A stretch of DNA of 64,000 bases from an uncultured Lentisphaeria bacterium. Lineage in GTDB: Bacteria; Verrucomicrobiota; Lentisphaeria; Victivallales; Victivallaceae. A program made the position numbers and the translations under genes. This document shows positions 1 through 8,642 of the stretch, piece after piece. Within the stretch, counting starts at the first letter, position 1, and each line of letters begins with the position of its first letter. The stretch covers positions 41,748-105,747 of the forward strand of contig CASFVA010000051.1 of NCBI GenBank assembly GCA_949298075.1, given 5' to 3'. The notes under the pieces are model-generated. The model was not told the DNA's origin. It made no database searches and saw nothing but the letters and a program-made list of their open reading frames with translations.

Positions 1-790
1 TCCGCCTGCAAACTTATCATCAAGTTATTAACAATTGCCGCCATCAATTATTGCAATATTATAATAATCATTTAATTACGTATACAACGCCTCCCCGCGT
101 CAGCGACATGAAATTTAACATAACATATATTATGCGACATTACATTAATCTTAAAAACCGGGATTTACTACAAGAAATTCTACCCATTCGACTTCTTGTA
201 AACATTCTCTGCGGACGTCACACACGTGGACTTGGATTACAGATGGCAGCATGAATCGTCAGAAACTTTCTGACGCCAAACACTGCTGAAAAGGTCGGAG
301 CTTTGGCGCCTTTATTGCCCAAACAGATTAGCTTTTGCCTGAAGCTGATTGTTTCACGCTTGAAAATAATTTTTGATATGATTCCATCGGCAGAAAATTT
401 TCAGCCGGACAGAGCGATTTCCCGTTTATCAACTTCAATGTACAATTTTTGGCGTGAAAAAGTTCCTTCCACTGGGGAAGGTTGCCTGCCTTTCCCTTCT
501 GGTACGAGATCGAATTTCGCCCCCTGCCCGGCCGGTAAATCGTGCCTGCTGATAAATTCGGCGTCCAGATTATGACGAGTCCGATGTGATTTGAATACCG
601 GCTAAACCTGCAGAATTACAGTCCTGCGATCCGGATTTTTTCGATATCAGGCTCTAAAACAGGTCTCCGGCGAAATCGGGCAAGTCAATATCCAATTGCG
701 CGGAGTTGCTCTGTTCCTGCGCCTGAAAGCGTCATCATGGACAGCGTTTCAGCAATGTCCCCCCTGCCGATCACCTGCTTTATCTGACAG
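1..790. other. intergenic region, no recognisable gene
   Basis: No reading frame here resembles a known protein; short open frames at 51-254 and 303-575 have no convincing ribosome binding site and odd composition. The first 200 bases are AT-rich. A perfect inverted repeat lies at 257-275 (CGTCAGAAA-C-TTTCTGACG) with no T run after it. No clear terminator is visible for the permease gene that ends at 791 on the minus strand. Confidence 0.6.
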
Positions 791-2521
791 TCATTTGGAG
801 GAAGACAAGGGAACCGCCCGTTCAACCATCAGAAATCGTCCGCCCTCAATATCGCACAGTTTTCCAGTAAAATTACGGGGAACTCCATCCGGGACCTTTT
901 CGGCGATTTCCGGACTGAGCACGGCAAAGGCGTTGATTTTTTCGCCGGTGACCGATTTCAGCGCATAAGCCGGAGTTTGAATCTTAGTGAATTGTCCAGA
1001 ACAGTCCCTCCCCTTATCCAGCGCAGCGCTGAAGCTGACGGCTTTGCCGTTAAATATTCTGTCGGTGTCATTGAGTACAACTTCCGGATTCTTCAGCACA
1101 ACAACCCGGTCCGGCAGCAGCGGCGTCAACAGGACTAAAGCTCCGTACGCCACTCCCAGGGCAACGAAAGCAGCCACAAGACCGACTTTAAGCCAGTTAA
1201 AAAAAGTTACATGTATATGGGAACGTTTTTCCAGCATGCCCAGTGCGACAATATTTGCAGTGCTTCCGATCATGGTGATGTTGCCACCGATGCATGCTCC
1301 GAAAAGCAGCGCCCACCACAACGGTAGATCCTTGATGCTGATCGCCAGCTGCTCAATTACCGGACTGAAAGCCGCCACAAAGATCACGTTATCGACAAAT
1401 GCCGATCCGAGAGCCGCGACAAGCAGAATAAATGGAATAAGTACAGTGTGACTGGTGCCGCATATATCTGCAAAATAGCCAGCCATTACCCGATCAACGT
1501 GAGTGTGCTCCAACGTACCGGCTATTGCGAAAAGCAGCATGAAAAACAGCAGGGTCCACCAGTCGACTTCCCGCTCGACGTAATGACGGGCCCGATCGCG
1601 CCGTATAATCATGACAACTCCGGCGCACACCAGCGGGGCAATCAGCAAAATACTGTTTTTTCCTAGTCCAAGCAAGTTTTCCAGCGGATGGTGCGAGGCA
1701 ATGGCGATAACCGTCACGATGATCAGGGCCAACCCCTGTTTGTATGGCACATCCACCACTGGAGCCAGAGACAGGTTTCTGGCCAGACGCAGCTTCAGAC
1801 TGGCATCAAAACGGGCCAGGTCCCGACGGTAAATCCACACTGTAAGCAAGGTGGTAATCAGAAGCACCAGCAGCATGATCGGGAAAGCCATCAGCATGAA
1901 ATCTCCGAATGTCAATCCGCCTTTTGTGCCGATGTAAATGCCGACCGGGTTGCCCATCATCGTTCCCGCACTGCCGACGTTGGTGCAGAATACGCAGATC
2001 AGGATGTAAGGCGTCGGATTCAGTTTGAGGCGATCGCAAACCTGGAAAATCAGCGTTGAGATGAAGATAATCGAAGTAACCTCATCAACCGCGCAGGCCA
2101 GAAGGGCCGAGGCAACTGCGGTCACCACAATAAATTTACGACCAGAAATATTCGGCATGGCCACAATCAGCTGAACAATCCAGGTGAAAAAGCCCAGATC
2201 CCGCAGCGCTCCGACAATAATCATCATGCCGACTAGAAACAGAATGACTTCCAGTGCCGATGACTGGACAAAGCCGGCGACATCAAGGGAATTGGAACAG
2301 ATCAGCACGGCCAGTCCCAGAAAAGCAATCGCCAGACGGAAATTCCAGAAAAACAAGGTTCCCAGAATGATCCCGAGAAAGACTCCGCAGGCAGTGGCCT
2401 GATGAGGTTCCAGAACCGTCAGTCCGCCGGCCAGTCCGGCTCCCACGCTCACAATAACCAGAATAGCCAGCCGACTGATCAGTTTGCCGGTTGAGAGTTC
2501 AACTGTACTTTCTTCACTCAT
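791..2521 (-). CDS. ArsB/NhaD-superfamily permease (SLC13-like / sodium-proton antiporter type)
   Basis: Polytopic inner-membrane transporter of 576 residues. About the first 470 residues are a chain of hydrophobic segments with the GNPVG-type loop (GTMMGNPVGIYIG, near residue 185) and a second GNITMIGSTANIV loop, the paired helical-hairpin signatures of the ArsB/NhaD and CitT/SLC13 ion transporter superfamily. The last roughly 110 residues are soluble and are not part of the usual family core. The start follows an AG-rich leader 28 nt after the EIIA/CBS gene, so the two are very probably co-transcribed. Substrate (proton/sodium exchange or an organic or inorganic anion) cannot be told from sequence alone. 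Confidence 0.85.
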   Translation of the reverse strand: MSEESTVELSTGKLISRLAILVIVSVGAGLAGGLTVLEPHQATACGVFLGIILGTLFFWNFRLAIAFLGLAVLICSNSLDVAGFVQSSALEVILFLVGMMIIVGALRDLGFFTWIVQLIVAMPNISGRKFIVVTAVASALLACAVDEVTSIIFISTLIFQVCDRLKLNPTPYILICVFCTNVGSAGTMMGNPVGIYIGTKGGLTFGDFMLMAFPIMLLVLLITTLLTVWIYRRDLARFDASLKLRLARNLSLAPVVDVPYKQGLALIIVTVIAIASHHPLENLLGLGKNSILLIAPLVCAGVVMIIRRDRARHYVEREVDWWTLLFFMLLFAIAGTLEHTHVDRVMAGYFADICGTSHTVLIPFILLVAALGSAFVDNVIFVAAFSPVIEQLAISIKDLPLWWALLFGACIGGNITMIGSTANIVALGMLEKRSHIHVTFFNWLKVGLVAAFVALGVAYGALVLLTPLLPDRVVVLKNPEVVLNDTDRIFNGKAVSFSAALDKGRDCSGQFTKIQTPAYALKSVTGEKINAFAVLSPEIAEKVPDGVPRNFTGKLCDIEGGRFLMVERAVPLSSSK

Positions 2522-2549
2522 AATACCAACGCAGCCTCCCCTTCCCCGC

Positions 2550-3482
2550 TTATTCCCAGAAAAGATTTGCGCAGAAATCTTTCAGCTCAACGATCCCGGC
2601 CAATTTTCCGCCGGAATTAACCACCACCAGACGCCTGACATTGTGAATGAGAAACAGCTTGGCCAGTTGAATGGCCGGCACATCGGCATCAACCTTGAGG
2701 AATTCCTCGCGCATGATGTCAGCCAATTTGGTCTCATCAGCGGTTTCCAACACTTCGGCAAAAGGTTGGAAGCGGTAGATCGGCGCAAGATTGTCCATCC
2801 ATAAAATGTGTTCCGGCAAACTGAATTTCAGGATGTCGGAAAGCGAAATCAGTCCGCGCAAGTCCCCGTCGTCATCCATGACGGGAATATCTTCGATGCC
2901 GTTTTTGGCAAACGTTTCAATTGCAGTCCGGAGGGTGTCGGTTTCCTTGAGGGTGATAAAATTTTTCTTCATCACATCTCCGGCTTTCAGAAATGGCGAT
3001 ATTTCAACCTCGGCCTTGGAGAAAAACTGCATGACAGCGTGGGCATTTTCCAGCATGGCGACTTCGGCTATCCGGTTCAGCTTGCCAAATTCCTTGGCCA
3101 ATGCCGCCAGTACCTGCAGGTGCAGCCCCGGATCCTGCTCCGGGGTCAGCACCAGGACCACAACCTTGACAGGAACTCCGTCGTCCCTGGGGAAAGCAAT
3201 TCCATGTTCCGACGTCGCCATGGCCACCAGCATCTGATTCAGCTCCGGCATTTTGGCGTGCGGAACCGCCAGACCCGGAGCGATAATTGTCGGCATTACC
3301 TCTTCGCGTTCCAAAACCCTGGAAATCACCATGCCAGGTTGAATTCCTGCGGTGTTTCGCGCCAGCAAATGTGCCAACTCGGCGATAACGTCAGCGGAAA
3401 CGGTTTGCTCGGAGTGACAGATGATATTGCCTTCCGCCAGAAAATTATAAAAATCGGAATTATTTTCCGTTCCAGTTGACAT
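2550..3482 (-). CDS. PTS EIIA (fructose/nitrogen type) fused to CBS-domain pair
   Basis: 310-residue cytoplasmic protein. Residues about 10-155 are a PTS EIIA type-2 domain with the phosphorylatable histidine in GLAVPHAKM (His75); residues about 165-310 hold two CBS motifs (DVMKKNFITLKETDTL and a second copy ending in VVVNSGGKLAGIV). The start at 3482 was chosen because GGAAAGGAG sits just upstream; a longer frame to 3572 has no such site. EIIA-Ntr-like domains act as phosphorylation-dependent regulators and CBS pairs bind adenylates, so the likely role is energy or phosphate-state control of the permease encoded 28 nt downstream. That regulatory link is inference. Confidence 0.88.
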   Translation of the reverse strand: MSTGTENNSDFYNFLAEGNIICHSEQTVSADVIAELAHLLARNTAGIQPGMVISRVLEREEVMPTIIAPGLAVPHAKMPELNQMLVAMATSEHGIAFPRDDGVPVKVVVLVLTPEQDPGLHLQVLAALAKEFGKLNRIAEVAMLENAHAVMQFFSKAEVEISPFLKAGDVMKKNFITLKETDTLRTAIETFAKNGIEDIPVMDDDGDLRGLISLSDILKFSLPEHILWMDNLAPIYRFQPFAEVLETADETKLADIMREEFLKVDADVPAIQLAKLFLIHNVRRLVVVNSGGKLAGIVELKDFCANLFWE

Positions 3483-3556
3483 GCTCACTCCTTTCCCCAA
3501 ACTATGATTTTGCAATTCCTTCCAGCTCGGCAATCTGCCGAAATGAATATTTCTGT

Positions 3557-3585
3557 ATAATAGCACAGGCAAACGCTTTTTTCAA
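3557..3585 (-). promoter_or_regulatory. promoter for the EIIA/CBS-permease operon
   Basis: On the minus strand TTGAAA (3585-3580), 17-nt spacer, TATTAT (3562-3557), preceded by TGC as an extended -10. It lies 75 nt before the chosen start codon. Confidence 0.7.
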
Positions 3586-3605
3586 TTGCAGTATCTGCCG
3601 GGAAC

Positions 3606-3639
3606 AAAAAAAATCCGATCCGGGAAAACCGGATCGGAT
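3606..3639 (-). terminator. Rho-independent terminator of the uronate operon
   Basis: On the minus strand an 11-bp perfect stem ATCCGATCCGG / CCGGATCGGAT with a 5-nt loop is followed directly by a run of T. It lies 17 nt after the GH105 stop codon and separates the operon from the next promoter. Confidence 0.93.
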
Positions 3640-3655
3640 CTGGAGAAACTGGCCG

Positions 3656-4744
3656 TTATGCCAGAATTTCCGGCAAAGACGGACTGATACCTTTACGGTG
3701 AAGGGCTTCTGCGGCCGCAAACGCCATGATATATGGGCCGAAAGAATGCTCGTCATTGCGGTTCCACCACCGGTTGCTGTAATCGGCCTCAGTGCCGTTG
3801 CCGGGGGCGAGGCAGCCCGGGCAGCAGTTGTTGACCGAGCCATCGTCTTCAATGTACTCCAGCAAGCCTTTGATGCCGCGCAGGAAAGGTTCGACGCCAT
3901 TTTTGGCGGAAATAACTCCGCACTCGATCGAACGTCCGAGGCCGTACATGATCATGCCGGTGCCAGAGGTTTCGGGATAGCTGAGCAGCTGATTAACCAC
4001 CTGGTGGAACATTCCTTTCTCATCCTGCCAGGAGAGAGAACCGGCCATGGTGTCAAGAAAAGCCTCGACAATGGTCTGGTAACCCGGATGATCCTTCGGC
4101 ATGTCCATGATCATGTCAATCAGGCCATGGATTCCCCAGCCCTGCCCCCGACTCCAAATCGCCGACCAGCCGCGCAGAGAATCCCGGACGTTGACCGCCT
4201 GGTGGTATATGCGCAACTCAGGATCGCGCAGACGGGTATGGTGGCCCATCATCTGCTTGACAGCCTCGTCGTAATAACGCTTGTCACCGGTTACCCGCCC
4301 CATGTAAACCAGGAACGGACAAACTCCGAACACCGTGTCGATCCAAATAAAACCGCGGCTGTGACTTGCTCCCCCATGGCGCATGTCAAAAATTCCCTGC
4401 AGATCACGGGACTGCTCAGTCATCAGCAATTCCACATGCCTGCAAAGAATTTCCCGGGCTTCCGGCATGACCCCCTTGTACAGCAAATAGGCTGAGGCAT
4501 TACCCCCTACCCGGTAAACCGTCGGGCCATAGGCTCCGCCGACATTGGCGATTTTATCTTCGATGAAAGGTTTCAATTCACTTTTCACCCGGTCAAGAAT
4601 CGCCTGGTCCTGGTTTTCAACCGCGTAACGGGCTATCGCATGCATACTCAGGGTACAGGCATATGATTTATCCATCGGATGGCATTCAAGATGCTTTTCC
4701 CAGGCCTTTTTGGCGACATCTCCATACGATTTGAAGTTGCTCAT
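3656..4744 (-). CDS. glycoside hydrolase family 105-like unsaturated uronyl hydrolase
   Basis: 362-residue cytoplasmic enzyme with the six-hairpin (alpha/alpha) fold expected of GH105 (YteR/RhiN-like). It should remove the 4,5-unsaturated uronic acid from oligosaccharides made by polysaccharide lyases. Family landmarks visible are GFIWIDTVFGVCPFL, WSRGQGWGIHGLIDM, the SGTGMIMYGLGR segment and the C-terminal DEHSFGPYIMAFAAAE. No signal peptide is seen. GGAG lies 12 nt before the ATG. It is the last gene of the operon, 59 nt after the KduD-like gene, whose substrate family derives from its product. GH88 is the nearest alternative family. Confidence 0.9.
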   Translation of the reverse strand: MSNFKSYGDVAKKAWEKHLECHPMDKSYACTLSMHAIARYAVENQDQAILDRVKSELKPFIEDKIANVGGAYGPTVYRVGGNASAYLLYKGVMPEAREILCRHVELLMTEQSRDLQGIFDMRHGGASHSRGFIWIDTVFGVCPFLVYMGRVTGDKRYYDEAVKQMMGHHTRLRDPELRIYHQAVNVRDSLRGWSAIWSRGQGWGIHGLIDMIMDMPKDHPGYQTIVEAFLDTMAGSLSWQDEKGMFHQVVNQLLSYPETSGTGMIMYGLGRSIECGVISAKNGVEPFLRGIKGLLEYIEDDGSVNNCCPGCLAPGNGTEADYSNRWWNRNDEHSFGPYIMAFAAAEALHRKGISPSLPEILA

Positions 4745-4803
4745 TTGTCAGGGTAGCTCCAAATTTTCAAGTTGCGTTTGATAATTATGAAACCATGATT
4801 CTC

Positions 4804-5568
4804 TTAACGGCCCATCCAACCGCCATCCACGAGATAGATGGCGCCGTCAACATAATTGGACGCCTCCGAGGCCAGGAACACCGCGACCCCCTTGAAATCC
4901 TCGGGAGTACCCCAGCGTCCAGCCGGAATGCGCTCGAGAATTTGCCGGCTGCGGGTTTCATCGGCCCGCAGCGCGGCAGTGTTGTCGGTTGCGATGTATC
5001 CGGGAGCAATGCCGTTGACGTTGACCCCCTTTGAGGCCCACTCATTGGAAAGGGCCATCACCAGTTCGCCGACGCCGGCCTTGCTGGCGGCATAGCCCGG
5101 GACCGTGACTCCCCCCTGGAACGTCAGCAGACTGCAGGTGAAAACAATCTTTCCCTTGCCCCGGGCCACCATGTCGCGCCCGAATTCCCGTGCCATGATA
5201 AACTGGGAATCCAAGTTAATAGCGATAATTTTATCCCAGTACTCGTCAGGATGCTCGACCGCGGGTTTACGCAGAATGCTGCCGGCATTGTTGAAGAGGA
5301 TGTCCACCCGAGGGTGCTCCCGCTTCACTTTGGCAATGAATTCGTAAAGGGCCTTGCGATCGGAAAAATCACAGGTATAACCCCAGAAATTACGTCCGAG
5401 AGCTTTGACTTCCTTTTCTACGTCACTTTCTTTCTCAAGCTGGGCGCTGACACCGATAATGTCCGCACCGGCTTCAGCCAAACCCACTGCAATGCCGCGG
5501 CCGATACCGCGACGGCATCCGGACACCAGGGCGATTTTTCCATCAAGTTTGAATTGATCAAGAATCAT
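4804..5568 (-). CDS. kduD: short-chain dehydrogenase, 2-deoxy-D-gluconate 3-dehydrogenase (KduD) type
   Basis: 254-residue classical SDR. It has the nucleotide-binding glycines in SGCRRGIGRGI, NNAG, and the catalytic triad Ser146, Tyr159 and Lys163 (PGYAASKAG). The start MILDQFKLDGKIALVSG matches the KduD style; GAGGAG sits 8 nt upstream at this ATG, whereas the ATG at 5583 would place that site inside the coding region. Known role of KduD is reduction of 2,5-diketo-3-deoxygluconate to 2-keto-3-deoxygluconate. Next to a GH105 gene that role is likely, but SDR specificity is hard to read and no kduI isomerase is present in the window. Confidence 0.8.
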   Translation of the reverse strand: MILDQFKLDGKIALVSGCRRGIGRGIAVGLAEAGADIIGVSAQLEKESDVEKEVKALGRNFWGYTCDFSDRKALYEFIAKVKREHPRVDILFNNAGSILRKPAVEHPDEYWDKIIAINLDSQFIMAREFGRDMVARGKGKIVFTCSLLTFQGGVTVPGYAASKAGVGELVMALSNEWASKGVNVNGIAPGYIATDNTAALRADETRSRQILERIPAGRWGTPEDFKGVAVFLASEASNYVDGAIYLVDGGWMGR

Positions 5569-5572
5569 TTTT

Positions 5573-6601
5573 TCACTCCTCATCGCTGCATTTGATTAAG
5601 GTTTTAATCGCGGTGGCATTGCCCACCATGGATCTGAATCCGGCCTCAATGTCATCAAGGTCAAACACACCGGTGATCAATTTGCTCAACGGCAGTTTAC
5701 CCTCGGCGGAAATCCGCAGCGCAGTGTCGAAGTCTTCCGCTTCATAGAGGCGCGCGCCGAAAAGCCGCAGCTCCCGCCAGAAGAATTTGTGCATATTGAC
5801 CGGCACCGGCTTGCTGTAAATGCCAACCGCGACAATCCGACCGCGGGTACGGACAACTTCCGTCATGATCGCCGCTCCGGGTTCGGATGCCGTCACTTCA
5901 AATAGCACATCCGCACCGGCTCCGCCAGTCATGCCATTAATGGTTTCCACCATGTCGCATTCCTGCGGATTGACCACTTCAAAACCGCATTTCCGGGCAA
6001 AATCAATCCGGTAGGGGTTGATCTCAGAAATCACCACTCTTGCGCCAGCGGCTTTTGCCACCATGGCAATCAGCAGACCAATCGGCCCTCCCCCCATGAC
6101 GAGAGCGAATTCTCCAGCCTTGAGTTCGGAAATCCGCACGTCATGGCAGGCCACCGCCACTGGTTCAATCAGTGCGGCTTCCTTCAACGACAAGCCGGCC
6201 GGAACCTTGTACAAAGTACGTTCCTTGACCGCCCAATACTCCTGAAAGGCGCCAATGCTGTCAATGCCCATGAATTTGAGGTTCATGCAGATGTGGGAGA
6301 GTCCGGTGTTGCAGGCCGGGCAGTCTCCGCACCAATCCAGCGGTCGGATCACCACCCGGTCGCCGGGAGCGAACCTGGTTACACCGGAGCCGACAGCCGC
6401 CACCACCGCAGAGGCTTCATGGCCGATCACCTGGGGGGGATTAACCCGTTTGTCCATTTTGCCATGGAAAATGTGCATATCCGTACCGCAGATACCGCAA
6501 TAAGCGACCTTCAGCAGCACTTCATCAGCGGCCGGAACCGCTGCCACGGCGTCATTTTTGACTTCGAAATGACCTTCGCTAACGTAATAAGCAGCTTTCA
6601 T
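5573..6601 (-). CDS. zinc-dependent medium-chain alcohol/polyol dehydrogenase
   Basis: 342-residue MDR enzyme of the sorbitol/threonine dehydrogenase class. Visible are the catalytic zinc ligand region CGICGTDMHIFHG, the GHEASAVV motif, the structural zinc cysteine cluster CGDCPACNTGLSHIC, and the NAD-binding GGGPIGLLIAMVA. The start at 6601 is preceded by AAGGA; the upstream in-frame ATG at 6622 is not. It ends 4 nt before the KduD-like start, so translation is probably coupled. In this operon it probably oxidises or reduces a sugar acid intermediate, for example an L-galactonate- or L-gulonate-type step; the exact substrate is not readable. Confidence 0.85.
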   Translation of the reverse strand: MKAAYYVSEGHFEVKNDAVAAVPAADEVLLKVAYCGICGTDMHIFHGKMDKRVNPPQVIGHEASAVVAAVGSGVTRFAPGDRVVIRPLDWCGDCPACNTGLSHICMNLKFMGIDSIGAFQEYWAVKERTLYKVPAGLSLKEAALIEPVAVACHDVRISELKAGEFALVMGGGPIGLLIAMVAKAAGARVVISEINPYRIDFARKCGFEVVNPQECDMVETINGMTGGAGADVLFEVTASEPGAAIMTEVVRTRGRIVAVGIYSKPVPVNMHKFFWRELRLFGARLYEAEDFDTALRISAEGKLPLSKLITGVFDLDDIEAGFRSMVGNATAIKTLIKCSDEE

Positions 6602-6681
6602 TTTGTTTTTCCTTAAAATCAAAAACGAATTTCCGCCGGATCGGCGGAAAAATTTCGGTAAAATCCCGGAGTCCGCCGGCC

Positions 6682-7341
6682 CTAGAAATAGCCTCCCTGA
6701 GCCACCACGTCCGTAGGCTTCATGCCAGAACGGACCATGCCGCGGATTCCTTCCTCCTTCTCAAGAATCTTTTCCGCTTTCACCAGCACATCGTAGGCAA
6801 TGTCCTGCGGGATCCGAATCACTCCGTCGATGTCTCCGAGAATCCAATCTCCTGGAGTTACGACCACTTCGCCGATCAGCACCGGCTTCTGATAGTAGTA
6901 CATCCGGAACCGTCCAAGCATTCCGACGTTGGTGCGGTATTTGTGAAAGATGGGAAACCCCTGCGCCAGAATGGCGTCCGTATCCCTGATGCCATTGATG
7001 AAAGCGCCGCGGCATCCGGCTTTAATCGCCGCCATCGTCATGATTTCACCCCACTGGGCGGTGACGGTGTCGCCGGTGCAGTCCCACATTACAATGCTGT
7101 CTTCGTGCAGAGCTTCGAGCATCTCGGCCCGCATTTCGAATTCACCGTCGGTGGTAATATCCGGCGCCCCCTTGATGGTGAATGCCACGCCGCAGAGTTT
7201 CATGTCCCGATTGAGAGGGGCATAGTCTGAGGGCAAGGCGGCGTTTACTTTGTAATCGAAACGCATAATGTCGTTGACCGCTCCAGTGTAAAGCCGGAGA
7301 TAACGCTCTCGCATTTCAGATACAGACACGGGGTATTTCAT
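6682..7341 (-). CDS. RraA-family protein (hydroxy-oxoacid aldolase-like)
   Basis: 219-residue member of the RraA/HMG-aldolase fold. It carries the family core GCRGAFINGIRDTDAI (conserved Arg-Asp pair) and the downstream GDWILGDIDGVIRIP. RraA-fold proteins include RNase E inhibitors and 4-hydroxy-4-methyl-2-oxoglutarate or oxaloacetate decarboxylase/aldolases. Between two dehydrogenases in a uronate operon a metal-dependent aldolase or decarboxylase on a keto-acid is far more likely than RNase control. The start MKYPVS is supported by AGGGAG 8 nt upstream; the longer frame to 7377 lacks a site. Confidence 0.82.
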   Translation of the reverse strand: MKYPVSVSEMRERYLRLYTGAVNDIMRFDYKVNAALPSDYAPLNRDMKLCGVAFTIKGAPDITTDGEFEMRAEMLEALHEDSIVMWDCTGDTVTAQWGEIMTMAAIKAGCRGAFINGIRDTDAILAQGFPIFHKYRTNVGMLGRFRMYYYQKPVLIGEVVVTPGDWILGDIDGVIRIPQDIAYDVLVKAEKILEKEEGIRGMVRSGMKPTDVVAQGGYF

Positions 7342-7354
7342 CGTCGGACTCCCT

Positions 7355-7366
7355 GGTTGCGCAACC
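7355..7366. promoter_or_regulatory. 12-bp perfect palindrome GGTTGCGCAACC
   Basis: Located in the short gap between the first SDR gene and the RraA-like gene, 14 nt before the latter's start codon. It could be a protein site or simply a short hairpin close to the ribosome binding site. Confidence 0.35.
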
Positions 7367-7401
7367 GGTCCGACCAAGCCGACCGGCTGCGATGGTGTTG
7401 G

Positions 7402-8124
7402 TTATTTCTTATCCTTTATAAGGAAATTGATATTGTCAAAATTGATTTCGCGAATCATCACATAATCCGGCTGGTTGACCACAAAAGCGATCACGTTGGC
7501 CACATCAGCCGGACGCAGAAACTTCTGCCGCTGCACCACCCGGTCGCCCCAGTAGTTGCTGTCGACGGGCCCGGGATTGATATCGGTGACTTTCACATGA
7601 TACTGAATGCATTGATCGGCCAAAGCGCTGTTGAACCCCCGGGCGGCAAATTTGCTCGAACAATACAGCGGAGCACCCGGATTGGTGCGCTGGCCGGCCA
7701 TGGAAATCAGCGTGAGAACGTGTCCGGACTGCTTGGGTTTCATAATTTTGAGACATTCCCGGGTACACAGGAAAACCCCCTTGACATTGACGTCAAACAT
7801 GGCGTTGAATTTGGACACATCAGTTTCCGAAAGATCCGGTGTTGCCAGACCGATTCCGGCGGAGTTGATCAGGACATCAACGGTCCCGAATTTTTCCACA
7901 CAGGACGCCACTGCATTCTTGACAGTAGCCTCATCGGTAACGTCACCGGCGACTCCGGCGAAATTCGGGCTGGCGATCAGTTCGCTCGTTTCCTTCAGTT
8001 CATCGGCCTTAAGAGTGAGAGTAAACACCTTTGCCCCCATCTCCACAAATTTCATGGCGCAGGCTCGACCGATTCCGCTTCCGGCTCCGGTGATGAAAAT
8101 TACCTTTCCGCAGACATAGTCCAT
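7402..8124 (-). CDS. short-chain dehydrogenase/reductase
   Basis: 240-residue SDR with TGAGSGIG (residues 12-19), NSAG, and catalytic Ser141, Tyr154 and Lys158. It resembles the 3-hydroxy acid / serine dehydrogenase (YdfG-like) branch of classical SDRs more than KduD. GGAGG sits 6 nt before the ATG at 8124; the upstream ATG at 8136 would consume that site. It is the first gene of the five-gene operon that ends with GH105, so it likely interconverts a uronate-derived hydroxy or keto acid. The substrate is not determinable. Confidence 0.82.
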   Translation of the reverse strand: MDYVCGKVIFITGAGSGIGRACAMKFVEMGAKVFTLTLKADELKETSELIASPNFAGVAGDVTDEATVKNAVASCVEKFGTVDVLINSAGIGLATPDLSETDVSKFNAMFDVNVKGVFLCTRECLKIMKPKQSGHVLTLISMAGQRTNPGAPLYCSSKFAARGFNSALADQCIQYHVKVTDINPGPVDSNYWGDRVVQRQKFLRPADVANVIAFVVNQPDYVMIREINFDNINFLIKDKK

Positions 8125-8192
8125 AATGACCTCCATAGTTTATGGCATGCTCAATTCCAGCATTGGTGTATGAATACCTAATTTATACTGAA

Positions 8193-8208
8193 CTTGACGA
8201 AAGTCAAG
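8193..8208. promoter_or_regulatory. inverted repeat CTTGAC-N4-GTCAAG, candidate operator
   Basis: Perfect 6-bp arms with a 4-nt centre. On the minus strand a TTGACT hexamer lies in the repeat and a TATAAATT stretch follows with sub-optimal spacing, so a repressor bound here would cover the operon promoter. No regulator gene is adjacent. Confidence 0.45.
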
Positions 8209-8574
8209 CGGAAAATGACTTAAATTACGGTTTTCGACCTGTTATTTTTATGGATAACTTTCACGTCACCAACAGAATGCTAAAAAACAAAACTGCCATT
8301 ACAGGCTAATATTTATTGTATATTTTTCACTTTAACCTGTTGCCGTGATGAATAAAACATCCCGTCAGCACAATTCAGCATTGCTTGATAAATTTATTTT
8401 TGAAGCTGAATTGTCGTCTGCTTTACTGGAAGCGCAGAAGCATTTTTCAATATCGCTGATTTCAATATACACCGTCGGGCGCAGATGTCAACCTGTCCCG
8501 AAGCCATTATTATGAAAAATTCCCGGCTGCCGCCGTCTGCTTCGGACACTATTTAGTAAAAAACATATTAATAC

Positions 8575-8603
8575 TTGCAGCAGCCTTGCTATTCAGTTAT
8601 ATT
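8575..8603 (+). promoter_or_regulatory. promoter for the MBL hydrolase gene
   Basis: TTGCAG (8575-8580), 17-nt spacer, TATATT (8598-8603). Transcription would begin near 8610, giving a leader of about 33 nt that contains the GGGAGGAG ribosome binding site. Confidence 0.7.
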
Positions 8604-8642
8604 ACATGAAATGCGCTTTATACCAAAAAGGGAGGAGAGTCA

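Larger units (their letters stand above)
8125..8642. other. divergent intergenic region between uronate operon and MBL gene
   Basis: It contains an inverted repeat CTTGAC-gaaa-GTCAAG (8193-8208) just ahead of the minus-strand operon, with a TATAAA-like element beside it, and a plus-strand promoter near the right end. A small plus-strand frame at 8348-8515 (55 codons, starting MNKTSRQHNSALL) has no ribosome binding site and no recognisable relatives; it may be a gene remnant or chance. Confidence 0.55.

Noticed and set aside
3476..4495. 339-codon plus-strand open frame
   Set aside because: Antisense shadow of the GH105 gene; no family resemblance and no ribosome binding site.
8348..8515. Possible 55-residue plus-strand gene
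   Set aside because: No ribosome binding site and no recognisable family; kept only as a remark in the intergenic entry.
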